The notes under the pieces are model-generated. The model saw only the letters and a list, made by a program, of their open reading frames with translations. It was not told the origin of the DNA and searched no databases. Below, piece by piece: positions 1 through 5,872 of a DNA stretch of 7,990 bases (position 1 is its first letter; the number at the start of each line of letters is the position of its first letter). The stretch is from positions 1 to 7,990 of the forward strand of contig JAEZPN010000072.1 of NCBI GenBank assembly GCA_023413645.1, in the 5' to 3' direction. The stretch comes from Bacteroidota bacterium. GTDB taxonomy: Bacteria; Bacteroidota; Bacteroidia; Bacteroidales; Rikenellaceae. Position numbers and translations under genes: made by a program.

Positions 1-641
1 ACCTCGGTGCATCGTGCACGCAAGGCGCGTAGCCACTCGGGGTTGGGTAGGCGCACTCCCGCCTCGCCCTGTACAACCTCGCACAATACACCAGCAGTGC
101 GCTCGGTGATCTGAGCTAAGTCCTCGAACGAGTTGAAATTGATAGACTTAACATCGGGGAGCAGTGGGCGGAATTCTGCCTTCCACTCCTCGCCCTCGGG
201 TGTACCCATCATCGACATAGCACCATGTGTCGAACCATGATATGCGCGGCGCATAGAGATAAGCTCTGTGCGGCCCGTATAGCGCTTTGCGAGCTTTAGG
301 GCTACCTCCACAGCCTCGGCGCCCGAGCTGACGAAATATACGCAGTTGAGCTGACCAGGAAGCAGCTCTGCGATGCGACGTGCATACTCCACCTGTGGTC
401 GCTCGACCATCTCGCCATAGACCATAACGTGCATATAATCAGCCGCCTGCTGCTGCACGGCCTTAACGACAGCGGGGTTGGCATGTCCCACGTTGCTCAC
501 CGAGACACCCGCCACGAGGTCGAAGTATCGCTTACCCTCGGGGGTATAGAAAAACGAGCCCTCAGCACGTGCCACTTCCACCATCATTGGTGAGGGTGAG
601 GTCTGTCCGACATGCTCCAAAAATTGCTTGCGTAGTATCAT
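1..641 (-). CDS. Class III PLP-dependent aminotransferase, N-terminal part (runs off the left edge)
   Basis: The gene starts at the ATG complementary to 639-641 and gives 213 complete codons before the window ends, so the C-terminal part is missing. The protein begins MILRKQFLEH and matches the fold-type I, class III aminotransferase family (acetylornithine, ornithine and 4-aminobutyrate aminotransferases). Visible family features are the N-terminal VSVSNVGHANP segment (residues 47-56), the cofactor phosphate-binding SSGAEA (105-110), the YHGSTHGA motif whose aromatic residue stacks on PLP (134-141) and CEVVQGEAG with its conserved Glu (187-195). The Schiff-base lysine lies beyond the edge. 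The family moves an amino group between an amine or amino acid and a 2-oxo acid in the cytoplasm. The substrate cannot be told from this portion: Bacteroidales members carry names such as 'aspartate aminotransferase family' or ArgD-like, so no symbol is given. A 164-base gap containing an inverted repeat separates it from trmH, so it may not share that operon's transcript. No convincing promoter box was found just upstream. Confidence 0.9.
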   Translation of the reverse strand, partial: MILRKQFLEHVGQTSPSPMMVEVARAEGSFFYTPEGKRYFDLVAGVSVSNVGHANPAVVKAVQQQAADYMHVMVYGEMVERPQVEYARRIAELLPGQLNCVYFVSSGAEAVEVALKLAKRYTGRTELISMRRAYHGSTHGAMSMMGTPEGEEWKAEFRPLLPDVKSINFNSFEDLAQITERTAGVLCEVVQGEAGVRLPNPEWLRALRARCTE

Positions 642-665
642 ATAGGGGTTGTTGTAGGACTATGT

Positions 666-777
666 TGTCATCCTGAACGAAACGAAGTGTAGTTGAAGGA
701 TCTCCTATGTGAGTATATACTATCAACGATATCTATTGTCGGCTTCGAGGAGATTCTTCACTTTGTTCAGAATGACA
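666..777. repeat. Long imperfect inverted repeat (MITE- or REP-like intergenic palindrome)
   Basis: The left arm (666-706) reads TGTCATCCTGAACGAA, then an extra 12-base stretch, then TGAAGGATCTCCT. The right arm (748-777), read on the opposite strand, is TGTCATTCTGAACAAA, one G, then TGAAGAATCTCCT. Outside the 12-base insertion in the left arm the two arms differ at only three positions. The loop is about 41 bases. Transcribed in either direction it would fold into a long hairpin. The sequence resembles the GTCATTCTGA...GAAGAATC palindromes scattered between genes in many Bacteroidetes and other phyla; that resemblance comes from memory and was not searched. There is no T-run after the stem, so it is not a typical intrinsic terminator, though the hairpin could protect or attenuate the trmH transcript. 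No transposase is encoded here. Confidence 0.8.
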
Positions 778-793
778 GACTATATTACCATTT

Positions 794-814
794 ACTAATT
801 TCTAATTACTCATT
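794..814. repeat. Short AT-rich tandem repeat, three 7-base units, across the trmH stop codon
   Basis: ACTAATT, TCTAATT and ACTCATT follow one another directly, differing by one or two bases, and the trmH stop codon (806-808 on the minus strand) lies inside them. The stretch sits just outside the inverted repeat at 666-777. It could be simple AT-rich drift after the stop codon. Its function is unknown and three degenerate units is weak evidence. Confidence 0.35.
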
Positions 815-1528
815 AATCGAGAGTCTGCCGCTCTCCTCGGCGCGGCGGAGGATACGTTCATAATCGCGCACAGAGGACATAGTCCAACGTGTGAGCAACT
901 TCAGTTTCTCAGAGTCGCTGAGCTGCCAGCCGTCGACGGTCTGGCGGATGCGTTCCGAGAGCATATATATAAGGATAGCGGCAGATGCCGAGACGTTGAG
1001 GCTCTCGACCATGCCGCACATAGGTATCATAAGGAAGTCGTCCGCCGCCTCGATAACCTCATCCGAAATTCCTGCGTGCTCCGTGCCGAATACGAGGGCG
1101 AACTTACCCTTTGTGACATCGAAGGTCTCGGGTGTTGCGCTGCAGCGGTGGGGTGTAGTTGCCACGATGCGGTAGCCCTCAGCCTTGAGCGCTGCGAGTG
1201 CCTCGGCGGTATTCTCGTGGTGCTCGACATCTACCCACTTGTGTGTGCCACGCACGATATTCACCGAGGGATCGAACTTGCAGCGATCCTCGACGGTGTG
1301 TATCTGCTGGATGCCGAATGCCTCGCAGTGGCGCATGATGGCACTGGCGTTCTGTGGGTGGAACATATTCTCGGTCATGATGCGCATATAGTGTGTGCGC
1401 TGCGACACGGTGCGATGTAGCACCTCCTTACGCTCCTCGGTGATAAACTCGTTCATATAGTCGAGTCGCTCCTGGAACCACTCGTCGCTATGCTCCTCGG
1501 TGCGTAATCTACTTGCGATATTTGTCAT
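806..1528 (-). CDS. trmH: TrmH-type SpoU-family RNA (2'-O)-ribose methyltransferase
   Basis: This 240-residue protein belongs to the SPOUT superfamily, which binds S-adenosylmethionine in a C-terminal trefoil knot and acts as a homodimer. All three SpoU motifs are present: motif 1 NASAIMR (N60 to R66, the same Asn-Arg spacing as the active site of TrmH), motif 2 FALVFGTEHAGI (143-154) and motif 3 IPMCGMVESLNVSASAA (168-184). The motif 3 form (GMVESLNVS) is close to E. coli TrmH, which methylates the ribose of G18 in tRNA; rRNA-modifying relatives such as RlmB share the motifs, so the exact substrate is an inference. The start overlaps the end of rsgA by 20 bases. It is preferred over Met25 because the segment from about residue 18 (WFQERLDYMNEFITEERK) aligns with the N-termini of Bacteroidales homologues, and Met1 is the only usable start upstream of it. 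Translation is probably coupled to rsgA. It is the last gene of the cvpA-rsgA-trmH unit. Confidence 0.87.
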   Translation of the reverse strand: MTNIASRLRTEEHSDEWFQERLDYMNEFITEERKEVLHRTVSQRTHYMRIMTENMFHPQNASAIMRHCEAFGIQQIHTVEDRCKFDPSVNIVRGTHKWVDVEHHENTAEALAALKAEGYRIVATTPHRCSATPETFDVTKGKFALVFGTEHAGISDEVIEAADDFLMIPMCGMVESLNVSASAAILIYMLSERIRQTVDGWQLSDSEKLKLLTRWTMSSVRDYERILRRAEESGRLSINE

Positions 1529-2450
1529 CTTCGTCCAAAATTTTCAGGTAACTCTCATAGCGCGACCATGCCACCATGCCCTCCTTTACGGCCTCAACCA
1601 CGGCGCAACCAGGCTCGTGGGTGTGTGTGCAGTTGTAGAAGCGGCAGTCGGGGGCTATGCGCATCATCTCGGGGAAGTAGCGGCACAGCTCCTTGTCGTC
1701 GATGTCGATAAGGCCGAAGCCCTTGATGCCAGGCGTGTCGATGATATATCCGCCCTCAAGTGGATACATTGTCGAGAATGTCGTGGTGTGCTTGCCCTGG
1801 TGGTGGCTGTCGGAAATCTCGCCCGTGCGTATCTCCAACGTGGGGTCGATAGAGCCGATAAGTGTCGATTTGCCCACGCCCGAGTTGCCCGCAACAAGCG
1901 TTGTGTGGTCGCGGAGCATGGCGCGTATCTCGTCGACGCCCTCGCCCGTAACTGACGACAGGCGCATCACCTCATATCCTGCATCCTCGTATATCGCTGT
2001 GAACTCATCAGCCTCCTCTAAAGATTCGTTTTCGAGCGTGTCGGCCTTGCCGATGACGATTGTCACGGGTACCTTGTAGGCCTCGCACGTCACCAAGAAG
2101 CGATCCACAAACTCACGGGGTGTGGTGGGCGAGTGTAGTGTGATAAGTAGCAGTGCGCGGTCGATATTTGCGGCAATGATATGTGACTCTTTCGAGAGGT
2201 TTGAGGCGCGGCGAATAACGTAGTTGCGGCGTGGCAGGATCTCTACGATGGCGCTATTGTCGCCATCGGGCTCCACCATCACGCGGTCACCTACTACCAC
2301 GGGGTTTGTAGAGCGCACGCCCTTAAGGCGCAGACGGCCACGAATACGGCAATTTAGTCGACCCTCGGCGGTGGCAACCTCGTACCAGCTACCCGTAGAG
2401 CTGATTACGGTAGCTTCGATGCGGGGTGTTGTGTTACTCTCCTGTGCCAT
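1509..2450 (-). CDS. rsgA: RsgA, small-subunit ribosome biogenesis GTPase
   Basis: The 313-residue protein is a circularly permuted GTPase that binds the 30S subunit late in assembly and releases maturation factors on GTP hydrolysis. The domain order is typical: an N-terminal OB fold (about 10-72), then the permuted G domain, then a zinc-binding tail. In the G domain the G4 position reads GKAD (134-137), a G5-like SSVTGEG follows (165-171), the P-loop is GNSGVGKS (188-195), the switch region has GKHTTT (219-224) and G3 is DTPG (238-241). The tail carries the exact zinc pattern C-x4-C-x-H-x5-C (Cys269, Cys274, His276, Cys282). The oddity is G4: the canonical motif is NKxD, and Asn to Gly would weaken guanine recognition if nothing compensates. 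The start overlaps the end of the upstream membrane-protein gene by 17 bases, and the end overlaps trmH by 20. Length and motif order leave little doubt about the family. Confidence 0.95.
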   Translation of the reverse strand: MAQESNTTPRIEATVISSTGSWYEVATAEGRLNCRIRGRLRLKGVRSTNPVVVGDRVMVEPDGDNSAIVEILPRRNYVIRRASNLSKESHIIAANIDRALLLITLHSPTTPREFVDRFLVTCEAYKVPVTIVIGKADTLENESLEEADEFTAIYEDAGYEVMRLSSVTGEGVDEIRAMLRDHTTLVAGNSGVGKSTLIGSIDPTLEIRTGEISDSHHQGKHTTTFSTMYPLEGGYIIDTPGIKGFGLIDIDDKELCRYFPEMMRIAPDCRFYNCTHTHEPGCAVVEAVKEGMVAWSRYESYLKILDEDDKYRK

Positions 2451-3129
2451 TGTCTGTTATGCTCTCCTTGATGCTATTTTTTGCGAACTCCTCAGCTACA
2501 GACTCAACCTCCTTTGTGGCAACCTCCTGCAACTCCTGGATGCTGGGGCAGATGTTGTCGCCTATCCACATAAAACCGTTGAAGAGCAACGACTCGTCGA
2601 GTGTTTCATACTCCACAAAGCGGGGCTTGAAGTACTCTCGCATAGATGACTTCTTGCTGAGGATGTCGCCCAAGTTGTCGATGCCCTGGCGAAGATCCTC
2701 CTCGCTCTGACCATTGCTGCACTCATCAACATAAGCCTCAATCTTCTCGGTGTCGGGGTCGCCAATGTTCGCTGTGTTAAACATTGTGCTAGCCACAGAG
2801 AGGAAGAGTATCATCGAGACAAACGCTACGCATGCGCCGATGATAGAGTTGATCTTACCCAACTTCTTGCCTATGACGAGTTTCTTCAATAGTGGCGCAA
2901 TCAGCCATACGAGGATTACTGCGCCAAGCAGCATGATGGCGAAGCCTGCGGTAAATGCAAGGAGTTCATTATCTGTAAATAGCAGTCCCAATGGTGCTGC
3001 GACTGCGGGTGCTACGAAGGCTGTTGTGATGACAGCGATGAGCATGAATATCTCAGTAATAAGGCCTTGGCGATAGCCAAGAATCAAGGCCAGGAGTAGT
3101 GCGACAACAAAAATGATATCGATAACCAT
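2434..3129 (-). CDS. CvpA-family inner membrane protein
   Basis: The 231-residue protein has about four hydrophobic segments in its first half (roughly 1-18, 24-50, 57-80 and 93-116) and the GYRQGLITEI stretch after the first helix that is typical of the CvpA family. The second half (about 120-231) is soluble, acidic and rich in Glu, Asp and Ser, without a recognised motif. In E. coli CvpA is needed for colicin V production and for tolerance of some envelope stresses; its molecular activity is not firmly known, and in Bacteroidales these proteins are conserved in organisms that make no colicin, so no more specific role is assigned. Start ATG at 3129. It is the first gene of a unit with rsgA and trmH, its stop codon lying inside the start of rsgA. 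A TATCTTCG box on the minus strand (3183-3190) about 54 bases upstream is a plausible -7 element. Confidence 0.85.
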   Translation of the reverse strand: MVIDIIFVVALLLALILGYRQGLITEIFMLIAVITTAFVAPAVAAPLGLLFTDNELLAFTAGFAIMLLGAVILVWLIAPLLKKLVIGKKLGKINSIIGACVAFVSMILFLSVASTMFNTANIGDPDTEKIEAYVDECSNGQSEEDLRQGIDNLGDILSKKSSMREYFKPRFVEYETLDESLLFNGFMWIGDNICPSIQELQEVATKEVESVAEEFAKNSIKESITDNGTGE

Positions 3130-3181
3130 AACTTGTATAATTAGAGTGTTTGTATAATGCTTTTATTAATTATTTCTTCGC

Positions 3182-3220
3182 ACGAAGATACGAATTTTTT
3201 TTCTTTATTCGTATCTTTGT
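3182..3220. promoter_or_regulatory. Divergent promoter region built as an inverted repeat
   Basis: ACGAAGATACGAAT (3182-3195) and ATTCGTATCTTTGT (3207-3220) are reverse complements apart from one base, with an 11-base T-rich spacer. Each arm holds a Bacteroidetes-style -7 box (consensus TAnnTTTG): TATCTTTG at 3212-3219 on the plus strand, ahead of the GH2-like gene (ATG 3241), and TATCTTCG at 3190-3183 on the minus strand, ahead of the CvpA-family gene. The plus-strand box matches the consensus exactly. No clear TTTG -33 box is seen for either direction. The two boxes point away from each other and are close enough that bound polymerases would collide. A palindrome of this size could also be a regulator's operator. 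Confidence 0.6.
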
Positions 3221-3240
3221 AGCGACAAAAGTCTAAATAT

Positions 3241-5256
3241 ATGCGATACATCAAATATTTTATACTCGTTGCTGTACTCTTCATGGGTGCGCTTACGACA
3301 TATGCTACATCGCCCGCGAGGGAGTGCTACAACATCAACGATGGTTGGCGCTTCTTCTTTGCCGAGGAACCCGATGCCGCTGATGCAGACTATGTTACAT
3401 TGCCACATACGTGGAATGTCGATGCCGAGGAGGGTGGATATTTGCGCACTACGGCAAACTATCTACACGATATATTCATCCCCGCAGAGTGGCAGGGACG
3501 TCGCCTCTTTGTGCGCTTTGGTGGTGCGCAGAGTGTGGCAGAGTTGTTTGTAAATGGCAGATATGTGGGTGAGCACCATGGCGGATTCACGGCCTTTACG
3601 TTCGAGATTACAGACTTTGTGCGCTATGGTCAGGAGAACCACCTTCGTGTCATCGTGTCGAACAACCAGCGTAGCGATATTTTGCCCCTATCGTCGGATG
3701 TGAACCTCGCGGGAGGTATCTATCGCGATGTCGAGCTTATGGTTACGCCCGAAAATATCATCTCGCCACTGTACTATGGTTCGGAGGGTGTATTTATCGA
3801 GCAGCATAAAGTTTCGCGCGACAAGGCCGAGGGAGTTGTTAAGGTCTACCTCTCGACAAAGAGTCTCGACCACACCTCGCTCACAGTGCGCTTCGTGGGA
3901 GAGGATGGCTACGAGGTTGTAAGCCGCACGGTTAAGGTTTCGAAGATCTCGCCCGATCGTGCTGTTGAGATCCCCTTTGAGATTCTTCATCCTCAGCTCT
4001 GGAGCACGGCGAAACGCACGATGTATCGTGTTGAGGTTACGCTGGGCGATGTGAATCATCCGCTCGATGAGATGGTTGTTTATACGGGTCTACGCTCGAT
4101 AAATGTCGATAAAGATAATAGATTGTGTATCAATGGTCTACCTGTTGAGGTTAGGGGTGTTAGTTTGCCCCACGACCGCGAGGGCTTCGGTACAGCGATA
4201 ACCCGTAAGCACCTCGACGAGGACTTCGCTACGATGCGCGATATGGGTGCAAATGCAGTGCGTTCGATTGTAGGCCCTCACGACGGACACCTCTACGACA
4301 TGTGTGACAAGGAGGGTGTGCTTGCGTGGGTAGATATGCCCTTTACGCGCTACGAGTATGCCTTTGGCGATATATGCTACTATCCCACTGAAGCACTTCG
4401 CAATAATGGCGTCGAGCAGTGTAAGGAGATAGTGGCACAGAACTACAACCACCCCTCGATCATTATGTGGGGTATCTTCTCGTTGGTATGGCAACGTGGT
4501 GACGATGTGTTGGACTATGTCGGCGAACTCAACGATTTGGTGCACTCGCTCGACCCCTCGCGTCCTACGGTGGGTTGTAGCAATAGCGATGGCGCTATCA
4601 ACTTCGTGACCGACCTTGTGGTATTGCGTCAGAATGTGGGTTGGATGAAGGGTTCAATTGAGGATGTCGATATATGGTGCGAGCAGCTCGCGTCGAATAA
4701 GACGTGGTCGTCGTTGCGCTGTGGCGTATCCTATGGCGAGGCGGGTGTGCCGGGCCATAACACTGAACGTGTGGAGCGTGCTACGCGCGATACGCGTCAC
4801 CTGCCCGAGCGTCGCCAAACAGATATGCACGAGCGTTACATCGAGCAGATTGACGAGGCGGGCATCTTCTGGGGTGTGTGGCTCGATAATATGTTCGACT
4901 ACGCCTCTACGCGTCGTGCCTATGGTATGAATCATGCCGGTATGGTGGCGTATAACCACACCGACTGCAAGGATGTATATTACCTCTATCGTGCTCGCTG
5001 GAATAGCGGCGAGCCCACGTTGCATATCGCTGATAAGGGTTGGCGTGAGCGACGTGATACGTTGCAGTCGGTAGATGTGTATAGCTCTGTGGGAGAACCT
5101 GTTGTGCTTGTTGATGGCGACACTATCCCCACACGTCGTGTTGGTGAGGCGCACTATCGTGCCGACTCGGTTGTTGTGCGTGGCACAAAAACAATTCGCG
5201 CCACCGATGCATCTGGTCGATACAGCGATAGCGCGACTATTAAGGTTGTTCGCTAA
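3241..5256 (+). CDS. Secreted glycoside hydrolase family 2-like protein with a degenerate active site
   Basis: The 671-residue protein starts with a signal peptide (about 1-22: basic start, hydrophobic core, TYA just before the likely cut), so it acts in the periplasm or at the cell surface. The domains follow GH2 order: jelly-roll sugar-binding domain (about 30-170, with VAELFVNGRYVGEHHGG at 99-115), Ig-like domain (about 175-290), TIM barrel (about 290-595) and a small C-terminal beta domain (about 600-671). GH2 enzymes hydrolyse beta-galactosides, beta-glucuronides or beta-mannosides with two glutamates. Here the acid/base region reads NHPSIIMWGIFSLVW (403-417), with S414-L415 where Asn-Glu is expected. 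The nucleophile region reads VSYGEAG (496-502) instead of the usual SEYGAG. LacZ His357 and His391 align with P310 and V344, and a conserved Trp with D549. The frame is open throughout. The gene is alone, with no SusC/SusD partner. It ends exactly against the neighbouring stop codon. The fold is secure; activity and substrate are not. Confidence 0.9.
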   Translation: MRYIKYFILVAVLFMGALTTYATSPARECYNINDGWRFFFAEEPDAADADYVTLPHTWNVDAEEGGYLRTTANYLHDIFIPAEWQGRRLFVRFGGAQSVAELFVNGRYVGEHHGGFTAFTFEITDFVRYGQENHLRVIVSNNQRSDILPLSSDVNLAGGIYRDVELMVTPENIISPLYYGSEGVFIEQHKVSRDKAEGVVKVYLSTKSLDHTSLTVRFVGEDGYEVVSRTVKVSKISPDRAVEIPFEILHPQLWSTAKRTMYRVEVTLGDVNHPLDEMVVYTGLRSINVDKDNRLCINGLPVEVRGVSLPHDREGFGTAITRKHLDEDFATMRDMGANAVRSIVGPHDGHLYDMCDKEGVLAWVDMPFTRYEYAFGDICYYPTEALRNNGVEQCKEIVAQNYNHPSIIMWGIFSLVWQRGDDVLDYVGELNDLVHSLDPSRPTVGCSNSDGAINFVTDLVVLRQNVGWMKGSIEDVDIWCEQLASNKTWSSLRCGVSYGEAGVPGHNTERVERATRDTRHLPERRQTDMHERYIEQIDEAGIFWGVWLDNMFDYASTRRAYGMNHAGMVAYNHTDCKDVYYLYRARWNSGEPTLHIADKGWRERRDTLQSVDVYSSVGEPVVLVDGDTIPTRRVGEAHYRADSVVVRGTKTIRATDASGRYSDSATIKVVR

Positions 5257-5859
5257 CTATAATTTTGCCCTTTTAAGGTAGTTGATAGCCTCGGGACCCT
5301 CGCACATCAGTAGGTCGAATATCGAGAGGTTTGGCGCGAAGGGTAGGCGGTCGTCAAAGACCTGGATATATGGCTCGGCACATAGTGTCGAGCCTCTCTT
5401 TTTATCGCGCAGGTCGAGGTCACCCTCGGCGGCAGTGATATATGTATCTGAGATGCGTGGTATCTTAATTTTCAACGTCTTACATACAGCCTCGAGGGTC
5501 GCCATGTTGAGCTCTACGAGGCGTTCCCACTCGCGCTCGAAGAGGGGTGTGAAGCGGTCGGCGTAGTAGTCGTAGTAGGGTGACGAGCGGTATGCCGACT
5601 CGATGGCTACAAGATGCTGATGCTGCCAGCGCTTCGAGTAGTCGATACGCATTGTGCGCATGGGCTGGCGTGGACGGTTGGCGTGGGCGAGCTGCACCGA
5701 GAGCTGCATAACGCCTCCCGATGTCATAATTTCGGTGCGGTTGCGCTCCGAGCGCTTCACGTAGTTCTCGCCAATGTCGATAATGGCATCATCACCCGCC
5801 TGAACAAGTGCTGCCCAATACTCTATCGTGCCGAAATATACTGATGGTAGAATTGTCAT
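5257..5859 (-). CDS. WbqC-family protein
   Basis: The 200-residue protein begins MTILPSVYFG and matches the WbqC-like family. Recognisable parts are PSVYFGTIEYWAALVQAGDD (5-24), the conserved ENYVKRSERNR segment (about 29-39), the DYSKRWQHQHLVAIESAYRS stretch and the aromatic SPYYDYYADRF stretch in the middle. WbqC proteins were first seen in O-antigen clusters; a biochemical role is not established, so none is given. The reading frame stays open upstream to 5994, but those 45 residues are basic, look unlike the family and lie inside the end of prmA, so the ATG at 5859 is chosen. The gene starts 13 bases after the prmA stop, which suggests one transcript. At its end its stop codon complement (5257-5259) directly follows the stop of the GH2-like gene on the other strand, with no intervening base. 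Confidence 0.85.
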   Translation of the reverse strand: MTILPSVYFGTIEYWAALVQAGDDAIIDIGENYVKRSERNRTEIMTSGGVMQLSVQLAHANRPRQPMRTMRIDYSKRWQHQHLVAIESAYRSSPYYDYYADRFTPLFEREWERLVELNMATLEAVCKTLKIKIPRISDTYITAAEGDLDLRDKKRGSTLCAEPYIQVFDDRLPFAPNLSIFDLLMCEGPEAINYLKRAKL

Positions 5860-5872
5860 GTGCCTAAATGTT

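Noticed and set aside
666..777. The inverted repeat as an intrinsic terminator of trmH.
   Set aside because: The stem has a 41-base loop and an unequal arm, and no T-run follows it on the minus strand, so it is reported as a repeat instead.
1076..1420. A 114-codon open frame antisense to trmH.
   Set aside because: It lies wholly across the SpoU motifs of trmH, and its Cys-rich product shows no ordered pattern.
1500..1955. A 151-codon open frame antisense to rsgA.
   Set aside because: It covers the RsgA GTPase and zinc motifs on the opposite strand and its translation resembles no family; it is a by-product of the biased codons.
4654..5154. A 166-codon open frame antisense to the GH2-like gene.
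   Set aside because: It mirrors the codon use of the plus-strand gene, has no recognisable domain, and the plus-strand product is clearly a GH2-fold protein.
3241..5256. The GH2-like gene as a pseudogene.
   Set aside because: The frame is open from signal peptide to C-terminal domain, with all domains and structural motifs present; only active-site positions differ.
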